Source: Acidobacteriota bacterium (GTDB taxonomy: Bacteria > Acidobacteriota > Terriglobia > Terriglobales > Acidobacteriaceae). From it: 37,654 nucleotides of DNA. Below, one piece after another: positions 7,252-15,933 of the stretch (positions are counted from its first letter, which is position 1; each line of letters starts with the position of its first letter). The DNA is taken from positions 1-37,654 of the forward strand of contig JABCZH010000022.1 in assembly GCA_013289795.1 (NCBI GenBank), given 5' to 3'. The notes beneath the pieces were generated by a model. It saw nothing but the letters and a program-made list of their open reading frames with translations. It did not search any database and was not told the DNA's origin. The translations under genes and the position numbers were made by a program.

Positions 7252-9876
7252 GTGACCAAAGTGTCGATTCCATTCCGCAGATTTTGGATTGCACTGGCCG
7301 CATGCGCAGCAGTTTTGCCCTGCTCCGTCGTCGATTGTGCGCTGGCGGAGACGCCGCGGCCGGGGCCCGCGCAATCTCTCTATGCGCAACTGAGCAGCGT
7401 GGGCCTTGATCCCAGCCAGGTCTTCAAAGTGCGCGACGCGGCCATCGACCGCTCCGCGATCCATATCACGTTGGAAGATGGAAACATCGCCTTCACTCAG
7501 GACGTGATGGGCAGAATTACCGGCGCCTTCTTTGAAGGCGACGGCGAGGTGCTGCTGGCTCCTCCTAATGAAGTGGAACGGCAATCCATGAGCCTGTTCA
7601 CCGGCATGGCAATTCTCGAGGAGCGCTTCAGCTCTGCCTACTTTCGCTTCAACGACAACACTGCCACCGAGCTGCAGCCCGGCCTGAGAGCTCCCGATGA
7701 TGCCAAGGAGTTTGCCGACCGGTGGAATATGACGGCGCGCAATCTGGCGCAGACCGATGCGATGCGGCTGCTCGTCGATTTCAGCAAAATGCTGCCGGTC
7801 GCGGGCGCGATAACGTCCGAAAATCCCATAGTGGCAAATGCTGTCGATCCCGAGGATCGCATGTTGCACATCCGCCTGCAGGGGAACAAGCTGGGAGCTT
7901 TCGATATTTTTTTCGACTCGACGGCAGGGGAACAAGTTCAAGCCGGCCAAGTGAGGACTACGGAAACCGGGGCCGTGTACTACGATTCGTGGACGTCATT
8001 TTCGACGACCCCAGTCTCCAACGAATCGGAAAAAAATCGCCCGTCGCGGGAAGAGATTCCTCAAACCGTGCCGCCAGAAGCCGGATCACGAGAAGATGCT
8101 ATTTCCGTTCGCAGCTATGTGATCGGCGCAACCGTGAAACCACCCAAAGAGCTTGATGCGGAGGTGAAGGTGCACCTCGATGTCGAGCGCGGCGGGCCGC
8201 GCTGCCTGGTGTTCGAGCTGTCGCGCTTCCTGCACATTCAAACTGTCGAGGCCAACGGGCATGAGGTGGAATTCATCCAGAACCCGCCAGTGGAGGGCAC
8301 ACGCCTGGCGCGCAGCGGCAATGACGTGGTGGCCGTGATTCTGCCGGAAGCGGCGCGCAAGGGAGAGGCAATCAACCTGCGCTTCGTCTATGCGGGCGAT
8401 GTGCTGGCAGAAGCCGGCAAAGGCCTGCTTTATGTCGGAGAGCGCGGAACCTGGTATCCGAATCGTGGTCTGGCCATGGCCGATTTCGATCTCACCTTTC
8501 ACTATCCCGCGGGTTGGACATTGGTGGCGACCGGCAAACCCAGCCCGATATCGAAGCCGCCTGCGTCTCCACAAGCGGAAGGGCAAAATGCCGGAACCGA
8601 GCAAGTGGGCCACTGGGTTTCGGAACGTCCCATCCCTGTGGCGGGGTTCAATCTCGGCAGGTATGTTCGAGTCGCTGCACCGGCTGGCAATGTGATGGTC
8701 GAAACTTACGCTACAGTCGGAGTTGAAAAAGATTTTCCCCGGCCTCCGCCGCCCCCAATTCCACCCGATACGCCGCACCTGCGGCCGCGGGCAGTTTCGC
8801 CGCTGAACGTCGCTCCAACTCTGGCTCAGCCTCCGGTTTCACCGGCACAAAATGCAGCAGCGGTTGCCGACGTCACCGCCCGCGCGATTCGTTATTTCGC
8901 GGAACGATTCGGTCCATTTCCCTACAGCCAGCTGGTTTTGACTCAGTTGCCGGGACGCGAGAGCCAGGGCTGGCCCGGCTTGATCTTTCTTTCCTCTTAC
9001 GCCTTCATGACTCCGCAGCAGAACGAGGAACTCCACATGGATCCTGCGCGAATTTTGATGGTTCAACAGGTCCCCGCGCATGAGGCTGCACACCAATGGT
9101 GGGGCGATCTGGTTCTCTGGAGCACATACCGCGACCAGTGGTTTTCCGAAGGCTTGGCCAACTATTGCGCGCTGATGATGCTGCAGGAGAAAAATCCGGC
9201 GGCCTTTCACAAGGTGATGGAAAGATACCGGGAAGATCTTCTACAGAAAAATAAAGATGGAAACCTCCCGAAAGACGCTGGCCCAGTTACTTTAGGGAGC
9301 CGGTTGCTGTCGTCTCGCTTTCCCGGAGGATACGAAGCGATAAGTTATGGTCGCGGGACGTGGCTGTTCCACATGCTTCGCTCAATGTTGCAGGATACCG
9401 CGTCAGAGGCTGGGCGAAAGGAGTCGGGCCGCGGCATCGCTGAGGAACCATTCCTGCGCTCGCTGCGCAAGCTTCGCCAGCGTTACGAAGGGAAAGCGGT
9501 TACTACTCGGGAACTGCTCGATGTTTTCGCCGAAGACCTGCCGCCCTCTTTGCGCTATGAAGGCAAAGCATCGCTCGATTGGTTTCTCGAAGGATGGATC
9601 AACGGAACCGCGTTGCCTCGGCTGGAGTTGCAATCTGTTAAATTTCTTCCGAAAGCCAACTCCACAGTTGTGACTGGCGTGATACGGCAAAAAGATGCAC
9701 CCGAAGATCTGGTCACCTCCGTTCCCATCTATGCCGTGACGTCGGGCAAGGTTCCCGTGTATGTGGGGCGGGTGTTTGCCGATGGCGCCGAGTCGTCGTT
9801 TCGCGTCTCTGCGCCACTCGGAACCCACAAACTTTTGCTCGATCCAAACGAAACGATCCTGACCAGTCCAAAGTAG
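7252..9876 (+). CDS. M1-family-like zinc metallopeptidase, exported
   Basis: A large gluzincin peptidase related to aminopeptidase N. HEAAHQWW is followed 18 residues later by the Glu of WFSEGLANY, the HExxH-18-E zinc site. An N-terminal beta-sandwich region of several hundred residues precedes it. The usual GAMEN exopeptidase motif is not obvious (WPGLIFLSS occupies that place), so aminopeptidase activity is not assured. A proline-rich stretch (about residues 500-540) separates the beta domain from the catalytic domain. The frame is open from a TTG at 7213; I prefer the GTG at 7252 because MTKVSIPFRRFWIALAAC begins a signal peptide, and GTG 7261 is also possible. No start has a good Shine-Dalgarno sequence. 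Confidence 0.85.
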   Translation: MTKVSIPFRRFWIALAACAAVLPCSVVDCALAETPRPGPAQSLYAQLSSVGLDPSQVFKVRDAAIDRSAIHITLEDGNIAFTQDVMGRITGAFFEGDGEVLLAPPNEVERQSMSLFTGMAILEERFSSAYFRFNDNTATELQPGLRAPDDAKEFADRWNMTARNLAQTDAMRLLVDFSKMLPVAGAITSENPIVANAVDPEDRMLHIRLQGNKLGAFDIFFDSTAGEQVQAGQVRTTETGAVYYDSWTSFSTTPVSNESEKNRPSREEIPQTVPPEAGSREDAISVRSYVIGATVKPPKELDAEVKVHLDVERGGPRCLVFELSRFLHIQTVEANGHEVEFIQNPPVEGTRLARSGNDVVAVILPEAARKGEAINLRFVYAGDVLAEAGKGLLYVGERGTWYPNRGLAMADFDLTFHYPAGWTLVATGKPSPISKPPASPQAEGQNAGTEQVGHWVSERPIPVAGFNLGRYVRVAAPAGNVMVETYATVGVEKDFPRPPPPPIPPDTPHLRPRAVSPLNVAPTLAQPPVSPAQNAAAVADVTARAIRYFAERFGPFPYSQLVLTQLPGRESQGWPGLIFLSSYAFMTPQQNEELHMDPARILMVQQVPAHEAAHQWWGDLVLWSTYRDQWFSEGLANYCALMMLQEKNPAAFHKVMERYREDLLQKNKDGNLPKDAGPVTLGSRLLSSRFPGGYEAISYGRGTWLFHMLRSMLQDTASEAGRKESGRGIAEEPFLRSLRKLRQRYEGKAVTTRELLDVFAEDLPPSLRYEGKASLDWFLEGWINGTALPRLELQSVKFLPKANSTVVTGVIRQKDAPEDLVTSVPIYAVTSGKVPVYVGRVFADGAESSFRVSAPLGTHKLLLDPNETILTSPK

Positions 9877-10045
9877 ATGCACAAAAGTGCAAGCTGCTCC
9901 GAGGGCCAGGATTTCTCTGTGTCGGCTTGCCGTCTTCCCGCTTCAGAACCAATTCCCACCGCAAATGCCAAAACGGGCGGCGGCGCGACTTGCCCGGATC
10001 GTCCACAGGGCGCTTAACTGACGAGCACGTCGCGCCAGGCGCATG

Positions 10046-10115
10046 ATTGGCGACCAATTCCATGGAACCGCATGATGGCTACTCATGTGCTCACCTACCC
10101 AGATAAGACGTAGGT
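10046..10115. promoter_or_regulatory. Cluster of short dyads upstream of receiver gene
   Basis: Three perfect dyads occur in the 247-base gap between the M1-like peptidase and the receiver gene: ATTGG-CGA-CCAAT at 10046-10058, TTCCATGGAA at 10058-10067, and ACCTAC/GTAGGT at 10093-10098 and 10110-10115. The last ends nine bases before the proposed TTG start and would form a hairpin in the leader. No sigma-28 consensus is present. The rest of the gap shows nothing recognisable. Confidence 0.3.
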
Positions 10116-10123
10116 AATTAAAT

Positions 10124-10645
10124 TTGAACTCTAACGAAACCGAAGCCGGCGCAGCCCAGATGGACCGCGATGAGAATGCGACGGACATCGCGTCCGTGGC
10201 AGCAGGGGACGCGATCATCCGTGTGCCCTTTTCCGAAAACGGTCAGGCAGGAGGCGCGGAAACCATCCTCCTCGTGGAAGATGAGGAGTTTGTAAGAAAA
10301 GTAACCAGCGAAGTGTTGGAGTCAGCGGGCTACCGGCTCGTCAGTGCCAGATGTGCGGCAGAAGCATTAGAGGCTCAGCGCACATGCCCAGAGCCAGTCG
10401 ACTTGCTTCTTGCGGATCTCGTATTGCCCGGAACGAGTGGTCATCAGCTAGCCCATGAATTCGCAGGACTTTGCCCGCAGGCGCGAATTCTGTTGATGAG
10501 CGGCTACGCGGAACAACTGGCTCTGGATGGTTTGTCAGCTCATGGCAGAGAGTGCCTGGCGAAGCCCTTTTCCACTCGCACCTTGTTGCGAAGGGTGCGC
10601 CAAGCGTTGGACAAGTGTCCAGTTGATTCAAGAGCCTCGGCTTAA
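10124..10645 (+). CDS. Receiver-domain response regulator
   Basis: A 173-residue protein made of a 45-residue polar N-terminal extension and one complete CheY-like receiver. All canonical positions are present: the acidic cluster in LLVEDEEF, the phospho-acceptor Asp in LLADLVLPG (about residue 97), the Ser of LMSGY and the Lys of LAKPF. There is no output domain. It is not a close CheY, since the extension and the LAKPF ending are more like stand-alone receivers of hybrid-kinase systems. TTG at 10124 is used; an internal ATG at 10160 is possible and would shorten the tail. The stop codon overlaps that of cheB, so a link to chemotaxis is possible. Confidence 0.8.
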   Translation: MNSNETEAGAAQMDRDENATDIASVAAGDAIIRVPFSENGQAGGAETILLVEDEEFVRKVTSEVLESAGYRLVSARCAAEALEAQRTCPEPVDLLLADLVLPGTSGHQLAHEFAGLCPQARILLMSGYAEQLALDGLSAHGRECLAKPFSTRTLLRRVRQALDKCPVDSRASA

Positions 10646-11745
10646 CTGGCGCTGGTTCGAATTGCTCGCTCTTCGCGATAGCACGCGGCGTGCAGAATCT
10701 CATTTGGTATTTGGCCCAACGGCACAACGCGGTCGAGTATACCCATCTCCGCGCACACTCGAGGCATACCATAGACTGCGCAACTCGCTTCGTCCTGGCC
10801 CAGCGTGAAACCGCCTTCGCGATGAATGGCGCTCATACCCTGTGCACCGTCTGATCCCATGCCGGTCATGATGACTCCCATGGCTTGAGAATGAAATGCA
10901 AGTGCAACCGACTGCATCATGATATCGACTGACGGAATGTGTTGTTGATCCTCGCGTTTCTCCGAGAGGAAGATCACGGTTCGCGATTCAGTGGGGCGGA
11001 TCACTCTCAGGTTTGATCCCGCCGGAGCAATATAGACGACGCCGGGTTGAACCAGTTCACCGTGCGATGCCTCGCGGATCGAAATCGCGGAGAGTTTGTT
11101 AAGCCTCTCGGCAAAAGGAGTGGTAAAACCTGGCGGCATGTGCTGCACAACAACTACCGGAACCGGCAGGTCCGCCGGAAGTGTGGGGAGAATCTCCTGC
11201 AAGGCATTCGGACCGCCAGTGGAAATCCCGAGTGCAACGAGCGCCGCGGGCTCGTTTAGTTTCCGCGCTGGCAAGTCCACCGTTCGAGGAGGCTTCCGCG
11301 AAAGCGGCAGACGATCTCTTGAACGCTGCGATTCTGCGGCCGCTTTGATTTTGGCGACCAGCTGTTCTCGAATGTGAAGAATGTCCAGCGACGAGGGAGA
11401 AAGTTGTTTGGGCACATAATCGAACGCGCCCGCCTCCAGGGCGTTCAGCGTGATTTCGGCTTCTTTCACGGTTGCCGAGCTCACCATAATGACGGGACGC
11501 GGAAACTGAGCCATAATGCGGCGTAGCGTCTCCAATCCGTCCATGCCCGGCATCTGCATGTCGAGTGTCACCACATCGGGATCGAGGCTCGCCATTTTTT
11601 GCAAGCCCTCAGCGCCGCCGCTCGCGGTGCCAACGACCCAGAGTCCGGCATCGGCGGTCAGCATACGAGAAAGTGCCGTGCGCATGAAGGCGCTGTCGTC
11701 GACAATGAGTACTCGTATCTGAGGGTTTTCGAATTCGCCGTTCAT
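10642..11745 (-). CDS. cheB: Chemotaxis protein-glutamate methylesterase/deamidase
   Basis: CheB removes methyl groups from chemoreceptors to reset sensitivity. The 367 residues comprise a receiver (about 10-125; acidic pair VDDSA, phospho-acceptor Asp in TLDMQMPG at about 62) and a methylesterase domain (about 168-355). The catalytic triad is visible: Ser about 175 in ISTGGP, His about 202 in VVQHMPPGF and Asp about 299 in GMGSDGAQGM. The ATG overlaps the stop of the HDOD gene in ATGA. It is the last gene of cheR-HDOD-cheB and its TAA overlaps the stop of the convergent receiver gene. Confidence 0.96.
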   Translation of the reverse strand: MNGEFENPQIRVLIVDDSAFMRTALSRMLTADAGLWVVGTASGGAEGLQKMASLDPDVVTLDMQMPGMDGLETLRRIMAQFPRPVIMVSSATVKEAEITLNALEAGAFDYVPKQLSPSSLDILHIREQLVAKIKAAAESQRSRDRLPLSRKPPRTVDLPARKLNEPAALVALGISTGGPNALQEILPTLPADLPVPVVVVQHMPPGFTTPFAERLNKLSAISIREASHGELVQPGVVYIAPAGSNLRVIRPTESRTVIFLSEKREDQQHIPSVDIMMQSVALAFHSQAMGVIMTGMGSDGAQGMSAIHREGGFTLGQDEASCAVYGMPRVCAEMGILDRVVPLGQIPNEILHAACYREERAIRTSAS

Positions 11746-12638
11746 GTGCGGTAAATCGTCTGCACAACCCTGTGCACCTCGTCCATGTAGGAATCCAGTT
11801 CGAAGGTGAGCCGGGCCCAGTCAAAATGTTTTAGCGAAGGTGAGCTTTTTGCCAGGATGTAAAATCCTGCGTCATCGAACAGATTCACTTGTTGTTGCTC
11901 GATATAGCCGTAATTCAGACCACCCATGCGGCAGAGCAAGTCGGCGACGTGCACCAGAGCCACTAACTCAGGGTTCCGAGACGCTTTCTCGGGCGAGTGA
12001 TGAAAGGACACGACCTCAATCAGGTTGGGGGCGAGGTCCCAATGTTCCGCCAGAATGCGTCCGCTATCGCAGTGAGTAAAGCCAAGCGACCGCTCCTCGC
12101 CCTCATGCAGCGGAATCCCTTCGGCTTTGGCGATCTCAAACGCCGCGCGGAATTCCTGGGGCAGAACCCAGAGGTTGACGATGATTCCAAGATCGTGAAG
12201 TAAGCCCGCGAGATACGCATTTCCGGGATCGCTTAACTTGAGCTGGCGGGCGAGGTGGCGGCAAACCAGCGCGCATCCCAGGGAGTGCTCCCAGAAAACC
12301 ACTGGATCGAGTTTCTTCTTGTCGGTCGGGAGCAGGTTGAGCACCCCGCATGACATGGCGATATCGCTAAGGTGATGGAAGCCCAGACTGACTACCGCGC
12401 CGCGCAGCGTTTCCACCCGCTGCCACCGGCCGAAAAGCGGAGAGTTTGCCATTTGCAGACACTGCGCTGCCAGTGACTTGTCCTGCGACAGCAGGTCCGT
12501 GACCTCTTGTACGTCGAATTGCGCGACCGGTTGCTGCAGATGATGCAGCAAAGGAACGAGGACGGCGGGAATGGTGGGCATCTGCCGCAGTCCTTCCAGG
12601 CGCTGCAACAAAACCTGCTTGGTTGCGGGTGCGTTCAT
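11742..12638 (-). CDS. HDOD-domain protein
   Basis: A 298-residue protein built mainly of an HDOD domain (about 15-220), a relative of HD phosphohydrolases that usually lacks full metal ligands and acts in signalling. The segments TDLLSQDKSLAAQCLQMANS and AGLLHDLGIIVNL are typical; an HD pair remains in LLHDLG, and HH occurs in VVSFHHSP. It is fused to no other domain. It overlaps cheR upstream and cheB downstream in ATGA, so the three are probably translated together. Its role in receptor adaptation is not known; HDOD proteins elsewhere bind other signalling proteins or nucleotides. Confidence 0.9.
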   Translation of the reverse strand: MNAPATKQVLLQRLEGLRQMPTIPAVLVPLLHHLQQPVAQFDVQEVTDLLSQDKSLAAQCLQMANSPLFGRWQRVETLRGAVVSLGFHHLSDIAMSCGVLNLLPTDKKKLDPVVFWEHSLGCALVCRHLARQLKLSDPGNAYLAGLLHDLGIIVNLWVLPQEFRAAFEIAKAEGIPLHEGEERSLGFTHCDSGRILAEHWDLAPNLIEVVSFHHSPEKASRNPELVALVHVADLLCRMGGLNYGYIEQQQVNLFDDAGFYILAKSSPSLKHFDWARLTFELDSYMDEVHRVVQTIYRT

Positions 12639-13534
12639 CGCGTGCTTCTCCTCTCCGTGCCGTTTCCTTTCACATAGGCCGTAGTTCCGGGTAAGTGAAC
12701 CAGCTGGAAGTCATCGTTGACACCAAAAAGCGATTCCGACTGTCCGAGAAAGAGGTATCCGTGAGGCAGAAGATTGGCAAAAAAATGCTGGACTACGCGG
12801 CTCTTCGATGTCAGATCGAAGTAGATGAGTACATTGCAGCAAAACACTGCGTCCAAACTCTTCATGAAGATCATGCGTGAATCGTCGGACAGGTTAAGGC
12901 GAACGAAATTGATGTTGGCGCGGACCCGGTTGCACACCTGAAGCTGATCGCCGTACGGAAGAAAGTACCGTTCCTTGTAGCTTGGCGTGAGGTTGCGTGT
13001 GCTATGACTGCCGTAGACGGCCTGTTTGGCGTGCGCAAGGGAGCGCTCGTTCAGATCGGTGGCGATAATCTCAATATTCCAATCCTTGAGCCGGTCGGCC
13101 GCCTCCTCCAGCAGCACCATCCGGAGCGTGTAGGGTTCTTCTCCCGTGGAGCAGCCGGCGCTCCAGATGCGCAGGCGGCGAATGGGAAGATCGGCTTTCG
13201 CCTCGATAATCTTCGGAATCACGACTCGCCGGAAAGCATCCAGTTGCGCCTGATTGCGGAAGAAGCAGGTTTCTCCGATGGTGATTTCGTTCAACAAAGC
13301 GGTTAGTTCTGCCTGCCGAATGGGACGAATTGTGAGGCACTCGAAGTACTCCCGTAGAGTCGCTGCCTTGACCTCCGTCATACGGCGGCGGCAACGATCT
13401 TGCAGCAGACTGAGCTTGTTATCGGGGTGAAAGATTCCCGCGACTTGGTAGATCAAGTCGCGAATGGAAACCAGATCGGGTTCAGGAGCGCCTTGCGTAC
13501 GGAGCGCAGGTTGTGGCGAGGGCGCTGTCGTCAA
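12635..13534 (-). CDS. cheR: Chemotaxis protein methyltransferase
   Basis: CheR methylates glutamates on chemoreceptors using S-adenosylmethionine. The 299-residue protein has the N-terminal helical domain (about 20-95, ending in NEITIGETCFFRN) and a SAM-binding Rossmann domain (about 115-290) with the motif WSAGCSTGEEPYTL. The start is a TTG at 13534 with AAAGG eight to nine bases upstream. There are no C-terminal TPRs and no pentapeptide-binding insertion that I can identify with confidence. It is the first gene of the operon driven by the sigma-28 site at 13635-13661. Confidence 0.95.
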   Translation of the reverse strand: MTTAPSPQPALRTQGAPEPDLVSIRDLIYQVAGIFHPDNKLSLLQDRCRRRMTEVKAATLREYFECLTIRPIRQAELTALLNEITIGETCFFRNQAQLDAFRRVVIPKIIEAKADLPIRRLRIWSAGCSTGEEPYTLRMVLLEEAADRLKDWNIEIIATDLNERSLAHAKQAVYGSHSTRNLTPSYKERYFLPYGDQLQVCNRVRANINFVRLNLSDDSRMIFMKSLDAVFCCNVLIYFDLTSKSRVVQHFFANLLPHGYLFLGQSESLFGVNDDFQLVHLPGTTAYVKGNGTERRSTR

Positions 13535-13634
13535 GAGAGTACCTTTCAGATCGCTGGCCTGGTTGCGCCTTCCGGATTAGGCCAAACAAACACACAAATG
13601 CGTCGCTACGCCGGAGACGCGCCATCCATGAACT

Positions 13635-13661
13635 CCATCGGCAGAAAGCGGCCACACTTTA
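13635..13661 (-). promoter_or_regulatory. Sigma-28 promoter for cheR-HDOD-cheB
   Basis: Read on the minus strand, TAAA (13661-13658), a spacer of exactly 15 bases and GCCGATGG (13642-13635) match the FliA consensus TAAA-N15-GCCGATAA, differing only in the last two bases. Transcription would begin near 13628, giving a leader of about 95 bases before cheR. The last eight bases equal those of the fliC promoter. The remainder of 13535-13735 holds no gene. Confidence 0.85.
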
Positions 13662-13735
13662 CGGGTGGCCAGGCGATCGACAGAAACGAATCAAGCCTGT
13701 CCCATGATTAGTCTGGCAACTTGAATGGCTTCCGG

Positions 13736-14581
13736 TCAGGGCAATGACGGGGATGGTTTGGTCGTAGTGTCCGCACTAGGCGTCAAGAAAACCTCCGAGG
13801 CTTTCGCGGCCAGAATCACAATATCTACCCGTCGATTCTGCGCGCGGCCGTTGGGGGTGAGATTGCTCGCGACGGGGTGATACTCCGCATAGCCGGCGGC
13901 GGAGAGCCGTTCCGGCCCGAAGCGATGATTAATGATAAGGAAACGAACTACTTCCGTGGCCCGAGCCGTTGAGAGCTCCCAATTAGAAGCTATTTGGGGA
14001 GTGTGAATCGGCTGGTTGTCGGTATGTCCTTCAATGCGCAGGCGGCAGGTACGCACGGCCAGGATCGAAGCGATCCTGTCGAGGGCTGGCAATGACTCAG
14101 GCTTGATGGCTATGGAGCCGCTCTTGAAGAAACCGAATTCTTTCAAACTCACGACCAAGCCCTCGGTCTCGCGATGCATCGCGACCTGGTTCAGCGAGAT
14201 CTCATTTTGCAAGGCCTCTTGCAGTTCGCTCTGTAGCGTGTTGAGGTCTACCTGATCGCGGGCGGCAACCGGATCCTCGGGAGGCGGAACTGCACGTCCC
14301 GTTTCAGTTTTATTCGTCATTTGCTCAATGGCCTGCACGGTGCTGAAGGGCATAGGCTTGTTGCTATCCAGCGGAATCTCCGTGGTCGCCGCCGGAAATA
14401 CACCCATCTCTTGAAATGCAACCTGGATGCTCATGGCCACTCGGCCGGCTTTCCGTTTGTCCACTTGCGAGGAAGCGTAGAGAACTACAAAAAAAGCGAA
14501 GAGTAGAGTAATGAAGTCGGCGTAAGAGACCAACCAGCGTTCATGGTTCGAGTGCGGACGATGGCGCTTGCGGCGGCTCAT
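13736..14581 (-). CDS. motB: Flagellar stator protein MotB
   Basis: A 281-residue stator subunit. The N-terminus has a single membrane helix (about 17-38) containing the proton-channel Asp in VSYADFITLLFAFFVVLYASS. The C-terminal OmpA/MotB peptidoglycan-binding domain (about 150-265) has RIEGHTDNQPI and NGRAQNRRVDI. Together with MotA it forms the ion channel that drives rotation. The start overlaps the motA stop in ATGA. The Asp and the overall make-up point to proton rather than sodium use, though this is by family resemblance. Confidence 0.95.
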   Translation of the reverse strand: MSRRKRHRPHSNHERWLVSYADFITLLFAFFVVLYASSQVDKRKAGRVAMSIQVAFQEMGVFPAATTEIPLDSNKPMPFSTVQAIEQMTNKTETGRAVPPPEDPVAARDQVDLNTLQSELQEALQNEISLNQVAMHRETEGLVVSLKEFGFFKSGSIAIKPESLPALDRIASILAVRTCRLRIEGHTDNQPIHTPQIASNWELSTARATEVVRFLIINHRFGPERLSAAGYAEYHPVASNLTPNGRAQNRRVDIVILAAKASEVFLTPSADTTTKPSPSLP

Positions 14582-15363
14582 TTCTCTGCCACTTCTTCAG
14601 GAGGGGATTGGTTCGATTCAACCAAAAAGCCTAGAAGCTTAGTCTCTAACATTCGGGGGTTCATGCCTTCCAGAATGGAGGCCACACCTTCAAGGGTCAT
14701 CTCCCGCATGACTTGCTCTTCACGAATACGCAGCTTCATCTTTCCCGCAATCGGCAGATAAAGAAGATTCGCGGAAGCCACGCCATAGATGGTCGCCACG
14801 AACGCGACCGCAATTCCTTTCCCGACTTCGTCGATCTTATCCAGATGCTGCATGACTTGAATCAGGCCTAGCACTGCTCCGATGATGCCTACAGTGGGAG
14901 CGAAGCCGCCCGCAGACTCGAACACCTGGGGCACCTGTTCTTCGTACTCGGCCTGATTGTCGAGCTCCAACTCCATAATCTTGCGCAACTCCTGCGGCTC
15001 TGTCCCGTCTACTGCCAACATTAACGACCGCTGCAGGAATGGATCTTCAATCTCCGGCAATGAGGCGTCGAGTGAAACGATGCCGTCGCGACGCGCTTTT
15101 TGCGCAAACTTCACCAGCTCACGAATCATGTCCTCCTGATTGCGTTCGGGATTAACGAAAACCGTGCTCAGCTGCCGGAAAGCAAGAATAATGATGGGCA
15201 ACGGGAACTGCAGCATCACGGCTCCGAGCGTGCCCCCAAATACGATCATTGCAGCAGTCGGTTGCAGGACCTGCCCAAGGTTGCCGCCTTCGAGTACCAG
15301 GCCCAGGAGAATTCCGCCGAGAGCCAGAACGATCCCGCCAAGGCTTGCTTTGTCGATGCTCAC
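14578..15363 (-). CDS. motA: Flagellar stator protein MotA
   Basis: A 261-residue membrane protein with four hydrophobic segments (about 8-25, 33-50, 148-170, 180-200), ordered as in MotA. The cytoplasmic loop between helices 2 and 3 contains charged residues that contact FliG. The conserved AGGFAPTVGIIGAVLGLI segment (about 150-168) is plain. The GTG start at 15363 overlaps the flbD stop in GTGA and so is probably coupled to it. The 261-residue length fits the shorter MotA/PomA class. Confidence 0.95.
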   Translation of the reverse strand: MSIDKASLGGIVLALGGILLGLVLEGGNLGQVLQPTAAMIVFGGTLGAVMLQFPLPIIILAFRQLSTVFVNPERNQEDMIRELVKFAQKARRDGIVSLDASLPEIEDPFLQRSLMLAVDGTEPQELRKIMELELDNQAEYEEQVPQVFESAGGFAPTVGIIGAVLGLIQVMQHLDKIDEVGKGIAVAFVATIYGVASANLLYLPIAGKMKLRIREEQVMREMTLEGVASILEGMNPRMLETKLLGFLVESNQSPPEEVAEK

Positions 15364-15629
15364 CTCGTGGAACCCGTTTTGCCGGCATCGGAACTTTGCC
15401 CGGGAAGCAGAGTGTGCGAAGCGGAGCTATCCCAGCCAAACGTCAATCCCTGCAGAACCGAACGCCGAAACTCAATGAGCCGGGCCAGAACTTCCTTTGG
15501 ACTCTCACGCACTACGATTTTCTCTCCGGTGACCAGCGTGATCAGGGTGTCCGGAGACTGCTCGATGAATTTAATGAGGTCGGAGTTGACGGTGAGGATT
15601 TGGTTGTTAAGACGCGTGAGCTGGATCAT
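15360..15629 (-). CDS. flbD: Flagellar FlbD family protein
   Basis: An 89-residue protein of the small FlbD family (not the Caulobacter NtrC-type FlbD). The conserved core IQLTRLNNQ, FIEQSPDTLITLVTGEKIVVRES fills the first 45 residues, and a low-complexity tail follows. The ATG at 15629 has GGGAG six bases upstream and matches the family start; the frame is open further upstream to 15773 but that part would cover the promoter. The family is usually encoded before motA, as here. Its molecular role is not established. Confidence 0.88.
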   Translation of the reverse strand: MIQLTRLNNQILTVNSDLIKFIEQSPDTLITLVTGEKIVVRESPKEVLARLIEFRRSVLQGLTFGWDSSASHTLLPGQSSDAGKTGSTR

Positions 15630-15691
15630 GTTCTCCCTTGTCCTCGCGCGCCCGTCAGATTCTTTGGAGACGCACAGGCTTCTACGGGGAT

Positions 15692-15718
15692 GTATCGGCG
15701 ATACGCAATTGAGAATTA
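15692..15718 (-). promoter_or_regulatory. Sigma-28-like promoter for flbD-motA-motB
   Basis: On the minus strand TAAT (15718-15715), 15 spacer bases and GCCGATAC (15699-15692) form a near-consensus FliA site; the last -35 base and the last -10 base differ from consensus. A start near 15685 would give a leader of about 55 bases before flbD. Supported by exact spacing and by motAB being a typical late class. Confidence 0.7.
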
Positions 15719-15786
15719 CTGACGCGCGCAAATGCTTCGTTACTGAGGGTCTAAGCCCGACAGATACTACCAACGAGCACCGGTAC

Positions 15787-15813
15787 TAAAGCGGGAACGA
15801 GGATTGCCGATGG
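15787..15813 (+). promoter_or_regulatory. fliC: Sigma-28 promoter for fliC
   Basis: TAAA at 15787-15790, 15 spacer bases, then GCCGATGG at 15806-15813: the FliA consensus with two differences at the 3' end. Transcription would start near 15820, leaving about 115 bases of leader before the flagellin ATG. Flagellin is the classic target of this sigma factor. Confidence 0.88.
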
Positions 15814-15933
15814 AGACAAAGACAAGCGATTCGGGTTCCGTAAGCATGAAGTGGAACGAGAACTTAGCAGAGATTCACCCGCTGAGGAGACGGTTCCAAA
15901 GTGGCGGGACCAACTTAACAAAGGAGTAACACA

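Larger units (their letters stand above)
15630..15933. other. Divergent intergenic region, flbD/fliC
   Basis: This 304-base gap contains no convincing gene. It holds two sigma-28 promoters pointing apart, one for flbD-motA-motB (15692-15718) and one for fliC (15787-15813). About 70 bases separate them, so an effector bound in between could act on both. The fliC ribosome-binding site AAAGGAG lies near its right end. Confidence 0.8.
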
